Positions 17,218 through 27,096 are shown, numbered from the stretch's first letter. The stretch is 64,000 bases of DNA from Chryseobacterium defluvii (GCF_014204415.1 NZ_JACHLE010000002.1:248001-312000); one strand, 5' to 3'. Numbers and translations: made by a program. The notes: a model not told the origin generated them from the letters alone.

Positions 17218-17256
17218 AATAACTGCGGCGGCATCAAAGATGCCGCCGCAGTTATT
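17218..17256. terminator. Bidirectional terminator between convergent genes
   Basis: AATAACTGCGGCGGCATC (17218-17235) and its exact complement (17239-17256) give an 18-bp stem with a 3-nt AAA loop. It serves the PixA gene on + and the DUF5689 gene on -. Confidence 0.88.
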
Positions 17257-17270
17257 ATTAAAAGTCAAAA

Positions 17271-19391
17271 TTATTCTCCTTTTATTTTGAAGTCATCCAC
17301 TTCCCAGGTTGCTGCTGCAGAGGTTGTAGAAGTATATTTAAATGCAATTCTGACATTTTTTCCTAAGAAGGCACTTAAATTTACATTTCCTGAGCTTACC
17401 CAGTCTCCAAATGCCCCGGTATTGGTATCTAATGCAGCCGGTAATACAGTCCATACCGTAGTGGCCGGATTTCCTGTATAGTTATCCGTCGCATATACCT
17501 GCAATGCATTTCCGGCATATCTTACATCTGTAGTAAAGCTTACAGCAGCTTTGGTTTTCCCAACCAGACTCACTTCTTTAGAGATCAGCCAGTCTTCATT
17601 GGCTTTATTTCCTGAAGCAAAACCATTCATTACCGCATAATAGTTTGTACCGTTTCCTTGGTTAGAGGTCAGCCAAACCTGAGCTCCCACTACATTCACT
17701 AAGGTCCAGTCTGCACTGAAACCACCACTGGCAAAATTCTCACTGTAAATAACTGGCAGAGGAGTATATACGCTTCCGTCACATCTTGGATCATCAAGAT
17801 CTGCTCCCAATATATTAGTGATCCATAGCTGATAAGTTCCGTTAAATACACTTAAAATAGCATATACATCTCCTTTTCCTGCTTCTATGGTATTTCCGGA
17901 GAAGTCTGCAAAATTACTTGTTCTCAGGATCACCTTGTTCCCTGAACAGTCTTCAAGGGTTCTGTTGGTAACTCCACCAGCAGCATAAGTTTTTTCAAGG
18001 TCTCCTTCTATAAACTGAAGGTCTTTGATCTTGATCCATCTTCCCACATCGGCAGAGGTAAACTGTGTAATAGATCTTTCCGTAGGAACTACTGCCGTTA
18101 TAGGCTTATTAGAATCGAAGAAGTATTTGTAAACATCTGCTTCTGCAATTCTTCCCACTGCACCGCTGAAAGGTGATCCTAGTTGAATTTCACCGCTTAC
18201 AGCTCCTACATATAAGTTTTTAAGTTTAATATATACTTCTTTTCCTACAACAAATCTTGCATCATTGTATAAGTCCGCTTTGTCTATATTTACCCTGATC
18301 CCTCCTGTTGCATCTTCTACATACACATATTTGAAAAGGTTTCCGGACTTGTCATTGGCCGTTACTTTAGCTTTTAATACAAAATCACCTGTAATTAAGG
18401 TAAGCGGGCTGTTAGCCAATTGTTTAACCTCAGCTACTGTTTTTGCTGTCAATCCTGCATCACTGTACATACATGGATTAGCCGTAATTCCGTCTAAACG
18501 AGGGAAATGCTCATCTACTCCATCTCCGTTTTTATCCCCTTCCATATCCAGGTCAGTCGCCCTGTTGATATACATCTGATAAGTGGAATTATATTTACTG
18601 TAGATTCCTATGAATGTCCCGTTTCCTGAAGGCATTCTCTGATTGGCAAATGAAGCATATCCGCTGTTTCTCACCACTCTTGCCGTAGCAGTACTTGCAT
18701 CCCTGATCTGTCTGTCTACCGTTACCCCGTTAGGAGCATAGTTTGAACATAATATTTTATTGTCAAATTCGGCATCATTTACCTGGATCAGACATCCGAT
18801 GTATTTATCGTTCGTAGTGATCATTTGAGCTAAAGTCATTACTTTAGGGATCACTTTTCCTCTTTCTGAACATGATCTGAAAATGTGCTTGGCTACAAGC
18901 TTTTCAGGGATTCTGGATACTGCAGTTGCAGAAGTCTCTTCCCCTGTTATCATACCGATCTGAACTACTCCTCCATAGGTTCCTATGGCAAGGCTGTTAA
19001 GCTTGATATATACTTTGGAACCCTGAGGGTACTTTGTATAAGTACTTACGGCATCTACACTAATCGTAAATCCATGAGTTGGATTTTCCAGTGCATCCTG
19101 AACATATATCGTCTTATAGATATTCCCTGTTTCATCTGTTGAAGATACATATCCTACCATATACAGATCATCAGACTCATCATTTGGAGTCGTATCATCC
19201 GGGAAAACGTAAGCTGCGTTCTGGTATTTCAGCTTTACATCAGCAAAAGGAAGAACAACTCCATTTTTGTCTGCACATTCGAAACCGTCAAGGGCCGGCT
19301 CATCATATTTGTCATCATGCACACATCCTGTTATGAACAAAGAAGCAATAACAACAAAAATATATACAAGTTTTGAATTATATTTTTTCAT
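17271..19391 (-). CDS. DUF5689 surface lipoprotein with choice-of-anchor J domain
   Basis: The 706-residue protein has a lipoprotein signal peptide with lipobox ITGC (Cys23). Two DUF5689-type beta domains follow (roughly 40-285 and 300-530), each including a phrase such as VYIKLNSLAIGTYGGVVQIG. They are OB-fold-like modules found in Bacteroidota exonuclease/phosphatase-associated proteins. The C-terminal 160 residues (YSENFASGGFSADW ... WEVDDFKIKGE) are a choice-of-anchor J, jelly-roll-like domain. It starts 11 nt after a TonB receptor gene and so should be the lipoprotein partner in a two-gene uptake operon. A divergent secreted endonuclease/phosphatase suggests nucleic acid or phosphoester use. 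The ligand is not known. Confidence 0.8.
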   Translation of the reverse strand: MKKYNSKLVYIFVVIASLFITGCVHDDKYDEPALDGFECADKNGVVLPFADVKLKYQNAAYVFPDDTTPNDESDDLYMVGYVSSTDETGNIYKTIYVQDALENPTHGFTISVDAVSTYTKYPQGSKVYIKLNSLAIGTYGGVVQIGMITGEETSATAVSRIPEKLVAKHIFRSCSERGKVIPKVMTLAQMITTNDKYIGCLIQVNDAEFDNKILCSNYAPNGVTVDRQIRDASTATARVVRNSGYASFANQRMPSGNGTFIGIYSKYNSTYQMYINRATDLDMEGDKNGDGVDEHFPRLDGITANPCMYSDAGLTAKTVAEVKQLANSPLTLITGDFVLKAKVTANDKSGNLFKYVYVEDATGGIRVNIDKADLYNDARFVVGKEVYIKLKNLYVGAVSGEIQLGSPFSGAVGRIAEADVYKYFFDSNKPITAVVPTERSITQFTSADVGRWIKIKDLQFIEGDLEKTYAAGGVTNRTLEDCSGNKVILRTSNFADFSGNTIEAGKGDVYAILSVFNGTYQLWITNILGADLDDPRCDGSVYTPLPVIYSENFASGGFSADWTLVNVVGAQVWLTSNQGNGTNYYAVMNGFASGNKANEDWLISKEVSLVGKTKAAVSFTTDVRYAGNALQVYATDNYTGNPATTVWTVLPAALDTNTGAFGDWVSSGNVNLSAFLGKNVRIAFKYTSTTSAAATWEVDDFKIKGE

Positions 19392-19402
19392 AATTAGTTA
19401 TT

Positions 19403-22147
19403 TTAGAATCTTAAATAAACGTTTGTGAAGAAGTTAATTCCTCTGTCATACCAAAGTTTTGGTGCAAATGAAGGATACTCTTTAGATGAGTCTTCAAGGA
19501 TATCCGGGAATCTCACATTTCTTCCCTGCTCAAATCCACCGGTTACATAGTCTCTATTATTAAGGATGTTGTTTACTGAAATACTGATCCCCATTCTGTA
19601 TTTTCCGAATACGAAGGATTTTCCTGCATTCGCATTCAGCATAAACTGATCGTCAAATTTCCTTTGAGAGGTAAGCTGCTGGATAAGCTCAGGAGTAACT
19701 CCGTCATAAGGGTCATTGGTATCCGGGTTGGTATACATATAAGGAGTTTTATTCAATGCTGAGAATTCAAGGTACTGATCCATCAGGTAATTGGCTGAAG
19801 CACCGATCCACCAGTATTTCGGAGAGTTATACTTCAATCCGAAGGAGAATGCTTTCTGAGGAGTTCCCGCCACTTTATAACCTTTAACATTTGCCTGGCC
19901 TTTCCAGAACTCTTCGCCTCTGAATCCGTTCAGATCATCAAATGTGGAAACATCAGCATTATCAGTATATTCGTAATCACCAACACTTGCTACCCCTATT
20001 GCATTTAGTGTAGAAGTAACTTTAACATCAAATCCTAATTCTGCCCCTAAATATCTTTTATTTACACCGCTCATTGCTTCATTTACCAGTGTATTGTAAG
20101 AAGTTCCTACAGCATCCGTAGCGTCTACATAATATCTGGCAATCTCAGTTGCATTGTTGATGGTGGTATAATATCCGGACAATCTAAGTTTCAGGATCTG
20201 CCCTCTCATGATATAGCTCAACTCATTAGAGTTAATCATCTGGTTCTTAACACCCGGTGTCAGATAATTGACCGCTCTAGGGTTGATATAGATCTCGTTA
20301 AGAGTAGGTGCCAGACTGAAGAATGCCCCGTTATAAACGATGAAGTTCTTACCATTGATCTTATAGGTAATTCTTGCCTTAATCCCTGCATCCAAAGCAT
20401 CATAAATAGGGCTTTTGCCTTTGGAATCATTGGTAAATCTCGTAATACCGTTTCTATAGTGCCCGTCTCTCTGAGCCTCTGAATAAGAAGCAAAGATAGA
20501 GGCCATTACATTCCATTTTGTAAAATCTATTTCGGATGAAACATTCAATGCATACTGATTTCTCGTCAGCTCATAAGAATACTGGGTTCTGTCTCCTTTT
20601 TTTACCTGAACGTTCGGGTCATCAAGATTATATTGTACGTCATTATTAAAAGCATTAAGGTTGTATGCATAATTAGCCCCTAGCAGATCTTTTATTCTTC
20701 TGAAGTTATCAGATTTAAGATTCTGGTAATTGAAGTTAATGTTCAGCTTCCAGTTGTCTTTCAGCCTCGTATCAAAGTGTGACGAAAAATTGAATGTCTT
20801 ATCTTTATTTACATCTTCTACCAAAGTATAAACAGCTCCTCTGTCTACACCACCCATATCATTTGCATTGATATAGTTTGCCTGGTATAAAGCATTCCAG
20901 TTGATCTGCGAATTAGCTCTGAACTCGTCAGCAGTAAAATCTCCGTAGCTTGGTAATTTTCTGTAATATGTAGGATTCGGATCTGCGGCATGGAACCAAT
21001 CTAAACGGCTTCTGGCATCACTTCCGAACTGATAGGAAAACGTATTGATCCAGTTGGAGTTCTTACCAATTTTTAAGTAATCCGTTAACATGAAGATCGG
21101 CTCGAATACTTTTCTGATCCTGGAATTTCTTTTTTCGCCGTCCTGCCAGCCCCAGTAAGAGTTATAGTTTTTGCCCATCAGGTCATATACTTCCTGGGTA
21201 TTAGGAGCATTGGAAGCTCTATACGTAGGAGATCCGAAACCGGTAAGGTTAATCGAGTGCCTGTCACTAAATTTCTTTTCGATAGAGCCGAAATAAGCAT
21301 AAGAGTCCTGGTACACCCCGTCAATAATTGCTCTGTCCCCCCATCTTCTGCTTCCTGAGAGCGTAACCGCCCATCCGTTTTTCGTCAAACCGGAAGAATA
21401 CGTTGCCATTGCTCTGTGCAGGTAACTTCTGTTGGTAAATGAATAGGCTAAAGAAGTTTGTTTTCTATAAGTAGATGCTCTTGTATTGTAATAGACAACA
21501 CCTCCCAGATTACCGAAAGTATATTCCGAAGGTGTAATATTATCTACATTCTCATACGGATATCTTGTAACATCATTAAGGCCTCCCCAGTTGCTGAAAT
21601 CTATTCTTCCGTCATCATTCTTAGACATGGATACCCCGTTGAACAGCACATCCTCAAATCTGTTGTCTACTCCTCTGGGTCTGAACCAGTAAGCTCCCAA
21701 TTCGAAGGCAGCTACATTCTGGAAAGCATCTCTTCCTGAACTTAATAGTCCTACCGTAGGCTGCATCGCAGAACCTCCGTCTTCAGTGTCATTCGCCGAG
21801 TCATCAATAACAACTACTCCGGCGTCTGTTCCTGCATTGGAATTAAGGGTAATAACGCCTAAGTCTTTTCTTTTCTCATCAGACGTTACATCAAACTCTA
21901 CAATTTTGGATTCAAAGTTGGGTCTTGTAACGGTAATGAGATAATGACCGGGCTGTAAGTCTACAAACTGGAAGTACCCGATTTTATCTGCGGTAACATC
22001 ATCACCGGATTGTGCCAGATCTACTTCTGCTCTCTCCAAAGGCTTACCGTCCTGATCTTTAACATACGCATATACAGTAGTTTGCGCAAAATAATACGAT
22101 GCAGGCAATAATGTAAACAAAGAGATTAGGGATAGTTTTTTAATCAT
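19403..22147 (-). CDS. TonB-dependent receptor with carboxypeptidase-regulatory-like N-domain
   Basis: The 914-residue protein has a signal peptide (about 1-21). An N-terminal CarboxypepD_reg-like beta sandwich (22-100) contains VYAYVKDQDGKPLERAEVDL. The plug domain has GAYWFRPRGVDNRFEDVLFNGVSM, where the usual IRG is RPRG. A barrel ending in an aromatic strand (INFFTNVYLRF) completes it. The N-domain and a following lipoprotein gene resemble SusC/RagA-type pairs, though the partner is DUF5689 rather than SusD. A strong -33/-7 promoter lies upstream. The substrate is inferred to be phosphorus- or nucleotide-containing only because of the flanking exported endonuclease. Confidence 0.88.
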   Translation of the reverse strand: MIKKLSLISLFTLLPASYYFAQTTVYAYVKDQDGKPLERAEVDLAQSGDDVTADKIGYFQFVDLQPGHYLITVTRPNFESKIVEFDVTSDEKRKDLGVITLNSNAGTDAGVVVIDDSANDTEDGGSAMQPTVGLLSSGRDAFQNVAAFELGAYWFRPRGVDNRFEDVLFNGVSMSKNDDGRIDFSNWGGLNDVTRYPYENVDNITPSEYTFGNLGGVVYYNTRASTYRKQTSLAYSFTNRSYLHRAMATYSSGLTKNGWAVTLSGSRRWGDRAIIDGVYQDSYAYFGSIEKKFSDRHSINLTGFGSPTYRASNAPNTQEVYDLMGKNYNSYWGWQDGEKRNSRIRKVFEPIFMLTDYLKIGKNSNWINTFSYQFGSDARSRLDWFHAADPNPTYYRKLPSYGDFTADEFRANSQINWNALYQANYINANDMGGVDRGAVYTLVEDVNKDKTFNFSSHFDTRLKDNWKLNINFNYQNLKSDNFRRIKDLLGANYAYNLNAFNNDVQYNLDDPNVQVKKGDRTQYSYELTRNQYALNVSSEIDFTKWNVMASIFASYSEAQRDGHYRNGITRFTNDSKGKSPIYDALDAGIKARITYKINGKNFIVYNGAFFSLAPTLNEIYINPRAVNYLTPGVKNQMINSNELSYIMRGQILKLRLSGYYTTINNATEIARYYVDATDAVGTSYNTLVNEAMSGVNKRYLGAELGFDVKVTSTLNAIGVASVGDYEYTDNADVSTFDDLNGFRGEEFWKGQANVKGYKVAGTPQKAFSFGLKYNSPKYWWIGASANYLMDQYLEFSALNKTPYMYTNPDTNDPYDGVTPELIQQLTSQRKFDDQFMLNANAGKSFVFGKYRMGISISVNNILNNRDYVTGGFEQGRNVRFPDILEDSSKEYPSFAPKLWYDRGINFFTNVYLRF

Positions 22148-22187
22148 AACAAACTTATTTTTAACTCCTTCTTTATTTAAGGGGCAA

Positions 22188-22216
22188 CAAATTTAGGACT
22201 ATTTTAATTAACTCAA
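22188..22216 (-). promoter_or_regulatory. Promoter of the TonB receptor/DUF5689 operon
   Basis: On the minus strand, TTG (22214-22216) is 18 nt from TAAATTTG (22188-22195). This is a full match to the Bacteroidota consensus, about 40 nt from the start codon. Confidence 0.75.
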
Positions 22217-22384
22217 ACATTTTTAGCAATTTATTCTATTAATTTTTCTTAACGCCCATTCATTATGTCAAAAATATCCCCTATTTTTCATTAATAGTAA
22301 AAAAGTAACTGTTAAATAATTTTAATCTGAATTCTTATATAAAATTAGTAATTTTAAGCCCTCAATTTTTTGAATATCTAAGAA

Positions 22385-23584
22385 ATGAAAAAATATTTTA
22401 TCATTGCTGCAGTATTTTGCTTTGGATTGGCTTTTTCACAACAAAAGCAGGTAAGAAGAGCTGCGGTGGCTTTCCTGAATGTAGAGAACCTTTGGGATAC
22501 CATTCCTTCTGCTGATTATGTAGACGGAACTTTACCGGTTTCCAATCCTAAATTCCATAGAAGCGTACCTCTTGACTCTGTACAATACCTTCAAACAACT
22601 GAAGACTATAAGGGAGAGTGGAGCGATGAACTTTTGATTGGTAAAAAAGTAGTCCGCAAACAGATCCTGGCTGATGACTTTACGGTAAACAGCCCTAAAA
22701 GATGGGGAACCAAATTCTATAATCAGAAACTGGCAAATGAGGCAAAAGTAATCTCAGAATTGGGAAGACAATACACCAATGACAATCCTGCCATTTGCGG
22801 CCTTATTGAGGTGGAAAACAGACAGGTAATTGAAGACCTGATCAAACAGCCGGCCTTAGCAAAAAGCAATTATGGAATTGTACATTTCAACTCTTATGAT
22901 TCAAGAGGGATTGATGTGGCCATCATTTATCAGAAAAGCAGATTTTCGGTTTTAAATTCTTACAAAAAAGAAATCAAAATTTTTGATGAAGACGGAAAAA
23001 GAGAATATACCAGAGATATTGTAATAGCTATCGGGTTACTGGATGGGGAAAAAGTTGCTTTATTTATGAATCACTGGCCTTCAAGAAGAGGAGGTGAAGC
23101 TGTTTCCCAGGCTAAAAGAAATGCTGCGGCTACCGTTTTAAAGAATGAAATGGACAAGATAATCGCTGAAAACCCGGGGATCAAGACCTTTGCTATGGGC
23201 GATTACAATGATGATCCCGTAAGTCCGAGTCTGAAAAAACACTTGGGTGCCGTAGGAGATCCGAGCGAATTGTCAGACAAATACCCGTACTATAATTTGA
23301 TGTACAAATTATATAAGGCAGGAGTAGCTTCTTTGGCTTACAGAGATGCTCCCAACCTGTTTGACCAGATCATTGTTTCAAAAAACCTTTACTCTCCTGA
23401 AAAAATAACGCCTACCTATACCGTATATAAAGCGGAAATTTATGCCCCTTCTTATCTGGTAAACAAGGAAGGACAATATAAGGGTTACCCTTTCCGTTCA
23501 TGGGACGGTGATAGATTTACCGGAGGATACAGTGATCACTTTCCTGCAGTTTCTGTTGTTCAGAAAGAATATGTGAAAAAATAA
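22385..23584 (+). CDS. Secreted endonuclease/exonuclease/phosphatase family protein
   Basis: The 399-residue protein has a signal peptide (about 1-18, ending AFSQQ) and a DNase I/EEP fold. Catalytic motifs in order are AFLNVENLW, LIEVENRQV (Glu), RGIDVAIIY, MNHWPSRRGGE (His), MGDYNDDP (Asp/Asn) and YSDHFPAV (Asp-His). Such exported enzymes cleave DNA, RNA or phosphoesters outside the cell and release phosphate. It is transcribed divergently from a TonB receptor/DUF5689 lipoprotein operon, an arrangement that suggests digestion outside and uptake of products. Nuclease versus phosphatase activity cannot be decided from sequence. Confidence 0.88.
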   Translation: MKKYFIIAAVFCFGLAFSQQKQVRRAAVAFLNVENLWDTIPSADYVDGTLPVSNPKFHRSVPLDSVQYLQTTEDYKGEWSDELLIGKKVVRKQILADDFTVNSPKRWGTKFYNQKLANEAKVISELGRQYTNDNPAICGLIEVENRQVIEDLIKQPALAKSNYGIVHFNSYDSRGIDVAIIYQKSRFSVLNSYKKEIKIFDEDGKREYTRDIVIAIGLLDGEKVALFMNHWPSRRGGEAVSQAKRNAAATVLKNEMDKIIAENPGIKTFAMGDYNDDPVSPSLKKHLGAVGDPSELSDKYPYYNLMYKLYKAGVASLAYRDAPNLFDQIIVSKNLYSPEKITPTYTVYKAEIYAPSYLVNKEGQYKGYPFRSWDGDRFTGGYSDHFPAVSVVQKEYVKK

Positions 23585-23586
23585 AT

Positions 23587-23614
23587 AAAGGCACTCTTAT
23601 TGGAGTGCTTTTTT
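23587..23614 (+). terminator. Terminator of the endonuclease/phosphatase gene
   Basis: GCACTC (23591-23596) and GAGTGC (23603-23608) form the stem and are followed by T residues. It lies just after the stop codon. Confidence 0.78.
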
Positions 23615-23632
23615 AATATAAATTGTTCTGTC

Positions 23633-24055
23633 ATGAAAAATTTAATCCTAACCATCCTGCTGATGCTCATTCCTTTTGGAGGTTACGCCCAGACGGACCC
23701 TGAGAAGGATCAGGACAAATCAGAAATGGCGCCTTCAAAAAACGAAGACGGGGAATGGGATCTCACTGTTATGGATCCTCAGTTTGATTATTTTATGAAT
23801 GGCATTGCCAAACCCATGAACCAGTACTCGGAAGTCTATCTGAAAGCAAAGAATAAGATCCTTGTCAACGAATGGAATTCTTATTATGCCTCCGGAAGAT
23901 ATAGAAACGTTATTGAATCTTCTATTGATTATGATCCCAAAGAAAATTACGGATTGAAATTCGAATATAAGCTATACCAGGTTTTTGCCTATGTGAACTG
24001 GAAATACGGACTACGCATGAGTGGACTGTCCGGCAGTGATGCCATAAGGAGATAA
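23633..24055 (+). CDS. Exported DUF6146 family protein
   Basis: The 140-residue protein has a signal peptide (MKNLILTILLMLIPFGGYAQ). The core is PQFDYFMNGIAKPMNQYSEVYLKAKNKILVNEWN, followed by IDYDPKENYGLKFEYKLYQVFAYV. This matches the Bacteroidota DUF6146 family, whose function is unknown. A frame opening at TTG 23600 lies inside the preceding terminator, so ATG 23633 is the start. It is probably periplasmic and stands alone, ending in a convergent terminator shared with sodB. Confidence 0.75.
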   Translation: MKNLILTILLMLIPFGGYAQTDPEKDQDKSEMAPSKNEDGEWDLTVMDPQFDYFMNGIAKPMNQYSEVYLKAKNKILVNEWNSYYASGRYRNVIESSIDYDPKENYGLKFEYKLYQVFAYVNWKYGLRMSGLSGSDAIRR

Positions 24056-24058
24056 TAA

Positions 24059-24092
24059 AAAAGGTTCAGAAAATTCTGAACCTTTTATTTTT
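24059..24092. terminator. Convergent terminator (DUF6146 gene / sodB)
   Basis: AAAAGGTTCAGAA and TTCTGAACCTTTT are perfect complements flanking a very short loop, with T/A runs on both sides. It works in either direction. Confidence 0.85.
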
Positions 24093-24106
24093 TATGCTGT
24101 TTACAA

Positions 24107-24703
24107 TTATTTGTTGAATAATTCCTCTACCTTATCCCAGTTTACTACCGCAAAAAATGCTGCCACATAATCCGGCCTTCTGTTCTGGTAATTCAGATAA
24201 TAAGCATGCTCCCAAACATCCAGCCCTAAAACCGGTGTTCCTTTTACATCAGCAACCGGCATCAAAGGATTGTCCTGGTTGGGTGTAGAAGAAACACTTA
24301 CGGATCCGTCTTCATTTTTTACCAGCCATGCCCATCCTGAACCGAATCTTGTTTTAGCCGCTTCAGAAAAATCTGTTTTGAATTTTTCAAGGCCGCCATA
24401 GTTTTCAATAGCTGCTTTTACATTTCCTACAGGTTCTGTGCTTCCTCCCGGCGTTAAGATCTCCCAAAATAAAGTATGATTAAAGTGACCGCCTCCGTTG
24501 TTTCTCACAGCCGGCTTATCGGTTCCTGTTTTGCAGATTTCTTCTATGGTTTTCCCAGCCAGGTCTGTGCCTTCAATTGCTTTGTTAAGATTATCTATAT
24601 AAGCCTGGTGATGCTTGGTATGGTGAATTTCCATAGTTCTTGCATCAATAGTTGGCTCCAATGCATCGTAAGCATATCCCAGTTTCGGTAGTTCAAATGA
24701 CAT
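24107..24703 (-). CDS. sodB: Superoxide dismutase (Fe/Mn)
   Basis: The enzyme disproportionates superoxide to O2 and H2O2. The 198-residue length is normal for cytoplasmic Fe/Mn SOD. Metal ligands are visible: His in [12 protein letters not shown], His in [10 protein letters not shown], and Asp plus His in [28 protein letters not shown] and the GSGWAWLV segment are typical. Metal preference (Fe, Mn or either) cannot be fixed from sequence alone. It is monocistronic, with a consensus promoter at 24729-24759. Confidence 0.96.
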   Translation of the reverse strand: MSFELPKLGYAYDALEPTIDARTMEIHHTKHHQAYIDNLNKAIEGTDLAGKTIEEICKTGTDKPAVRNNGGGHFNHTLFWEILTPGGSTEPVGNVKAAIENYGGLEKFKTDFSEAAKTRFGSGWAWLVKNEDGSVSVSSTPNQDNPLMPVADVKGTPVLGLDVWEHAYYLNYQNRRPDYVAAFFAVVNWDKVEELFNK

Positions 24704-24728
24704 ATTTTTTATTTTTAATGTTATTATT

Positions 24729-24759
24729 CAAATTTAGCCAATATTTGACCTATGATCAA
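24729..24759 (-). promoter_or_regulatory. Promoter of sodB
   Basis: On the minus strand, TTG (24757-24759) is 20 nt from TAAATTTG (24729-24736). The -7 box is about 25 nt from the start codon. Confidence 0.65.
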
Positions 24760-24825
24760 AAATTGCAGATTACTTTAATAAATCTTTAACATTGATAAAG
24801 TAATTTAAGAATCCGGATACAGGGC

Positions 24826-26937
24826 TTATCCAATATTATCCCAATTCCATTTTTCTCCGTCAAAAGTTGCTGCATAGGTATTTCCGTCTTTTCCGGTTAC
24901 AAAAATATTCAGCATATCATGAAATGTAGAGATAGCTGCAATCGCTGATCCTTCTTCAAAAACCGGATCTCCTATCGGCCACCATCCTGCCCATTCATTA
25001 TTTGTTTGCGGGCCTTTTGCGGCAGTCCAAACCCGGCCATCTAAACCTATTGCAAAAATATCCAGGTGCTCAGGTGTTCTGCAGGCTACGGAAACAGTGG
25101 TTCCCGGTGTAAATTCCCCGGAAAGAATTTTTGTCCATCCCTGCCAGCCTTCACCCGGATTCCATGTTGCTGTATAAGGACTTCCGTACATATCAATTGC
25201 AAATAAATCGATCTGATTTTCTTTTCTGGTAATAGCGGTAATTTCAATACCCGGTATAAACTGATCATAATCCAGGAAATAAAACCAATCTGTCCATGTA
25301 CCTGATGAAGAAGGGTCATAACTGGCCGTCCAAACCCGGCCATCAAATCCTGCAACAAAAACATCTAATATTCCTGCTGATCTTGAAATAGCTGAAAGAG
25401 GTGTTCCCGGTATAGCATTCATTCCGTTAATTGTCCACCATCCTGCCCACACATTATTCGTTTGAGGACCTTTTGCAGCAGTCCAGATTTGTCCGTCTGT
25501 TCCTACACAAAAAATATCAATCATATTCTCGCCCCTTGAAGCTCCCGCAACTTTAGTTCCTAAAATAAATTGCCCGTCAATAACCGGCTGCCATCCACGA
25601 TATTCTCCAAAAGGATGACCTTCAATTTTCTTTAACAGTTCTACAGATACTCCCGAATGCCAAACTTTTCCGTCTAATCCTATTACCAGTATATTAAGCT
25701 CACCTTTGTCAAAATTACCTACTGTACATATAGGAGAATCTACGGAAGCCATGCCTTTTGTATCTCCCCATTTTCCTGTGTTACTCCATTTCCCGGAATT
25801 CCAGTAAAATCCTATTTTATTTTCGTTATTTACTTTGTATACTGTGCTATTGGTAAATTTACCATGCTTTATTGCTGTAGGAACACCGGTTCCTTTTCCC
25901 CATTCCAGCACAGCTTCTATTTGTGCCTCGTATTGTCCGTTATGTCCCGTCCATGTCACAGTATATCCTTCGTTATTAGTCTTATAGCCATTGTACGGAA
26001 TGGTATATTCTAATGTGGCAGGTTTAAATAATTTTGTTCCGGAAAATAAATCTTTAAACCATGCATAAAGTTTATCAAACACATATGCCACAATGGCTCC
26101 CACAACTGCCCCTGCCACAGCTCCAGCAATGGTGCCTATGGGTCCAAACGTACTTCCCAAAACTGCACCTGCTTTTGCCCCTACTAAAGCTCCTGCTGTA
26201 GCAGCTGCATATTTTACGATTTCCTCTTTTGCTTTTTCGGCAATTTTATCTATCAATTTTATCAAACCTTCTGATGAACGGACAGACATTGCCACGACAA
26301 CCGTGCATTTTCTTGGCCACCCTCTTCCATAGTCCAGATTAAAATTAACGAGATTTTTGATGTCTCCTCTATTTTTCCAATTGACATGGTTTTTATTATC
26401 CCAGCCTCCTTCTAGATCTAATAATGGGGATTGACGTGTATTACCAAATGCATCAATTCTCACAGCCTGCATATATACATGATCACTTCCTTTACTTGTT
26501 GGCCCGGTTTCTTCAGCACAATACAGCTGATTCACATTCATAATCAAATTAGAATTCCCTTTATTTTCAAGATCTACACGCAGGCTTAGAGGCCTCAATC
26601 CCCCATCAGGGTCATTAAAAACCTGATTGATGACAGAATAGCTGCTCTGCATATCAATGCTTCTAAACAATCTCTCATCGGAAATTTTCGGAATAAAGCC
26701 AGGCTGAACTATTTTTCTGATCCCTGTCTGTAATTCCGCCTCCGGTATTGTGTTAAGATAGCTTTTGATATCGTGCTCCAAAGAATCATCGCCTGCAGGC
26801 ATCTGATATCGTCCCGGACTTTCAAAATTCAGCAGGGTTCTGTATGATGCAGAGATGACTGTATCACTAATTTTATCTGCAATAGAAACATATTGTGAAT
26901 CCAGGTTTTCAGCAGTAATAATTTTAAAGTTTTCCAT
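24826..26937 (-). CDS. Unknown protein: glycine-zipper membrane segment plus lectin-like beta-propeller
   Basis: The 703-residue protein is of no family I can name and has no signal peptide. Residues 1-235 are a soluble domain. Residues 225-245 are a charged amphipathic helix. Residues 246-285 are an Ala/Gly-rich zipper (repeated GxxxG/AxxxG), long enough for one hairpin or two membrane passes. A beta domain follows (305-395). From about 400 to the end there are about six blade-like repeats of roughly 50 residues with the pattern IFxxGxDGxVWTA ... WxGWW, as in PLL-type and fucose-binding lectin propellers. Zipper plus carbohydrate-binding propeller suggests a pore-forming or membrane-inserting effector, but this is inference. 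It stands alone with no immunity-like neighbour. Confidence 0.7.
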   Translation of the reverse strand: MENFKIITAENLDSQYVSIADKISDTVISASYRTLLNFESPGRYQMPAGDDSLEHDIKSYLNTIPEAELQTGIRKIVQPGFIPKISDERLFRSIDMQSSYSVINQVFNDPDGGLRPLSLRVDLENKGNSNLIMNVNQLYCAEETGPTSKGSDHVYMQAVRIDAFGNTRQSPLLDLEGGWDNKNHVNWKNRGDIKNLVNFNLDYGRGWPRKCTVVVAMSVRSSEGLIKLIDKIAEKAKEEIVKYAAATAGALVGAKAGAVLGSTFGPIGTIAGAVAGAVVGAIVAYVFDKLYAWFKDLFSGTKLFKPATLEYTIPYNGYKTNNEGYTVTWTGHNGQYEAQIEAVLEWGKGTGVPTAIKHGKFTNSTVYKVNNENKIGFYWNSGKWSNTGKWGDTKGMASVDSPICTVGNFDKGELNILVIGLDGKVWHSGVSVELLKKIEGHPFGEYRGWQPVIDGQFILGTKVAGASRGENMIDIFCVGTDGQIWTAAKGPQTNNVWAGWWTINGMNAIPGTPLSAISRSAGILDVFVAGFDGRVWTASYDPSSSGTWTDWFYFLDYDQFIPGIEITAITRKENQIDLFAIDMYGSPYTATWNPGEGWQGWTKILSGEFTPGTTVSVACRTPEHLDIFAIGLDGRVWTAAKGPQTNNEWAGWWPIGDPVFEEGSAIAAISTFHDMLNIFVTGKDGNTYAATFDGEKWNWDNIG

Positions 26938-27043
26938 TATTATTAGTTAAAAGTTATTCAATAAATATACTTATTATTTAATAATTTTTCAGTTAATCAT
27001 CTATTTGTTAGAAAAATAACTTTTCAATATTTTTCTTTAAAAC

Positions 27044-27076
27044 AAAAAAAGCTGCTATAATTATAGCAGCTTTTTT
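27044..27076 (-). terminator. Terminator of rho
   Basis: AAAAAAGCTGCTATAA and its exact complement form a perfect 32-bp palindrome. Read leftwards it gives a hairpin with a T tract, 20 nt after the rho stop. Confidence 0.88.
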
Positions 27077-27096
27077 AGATAGAGTATGTTGATCTA

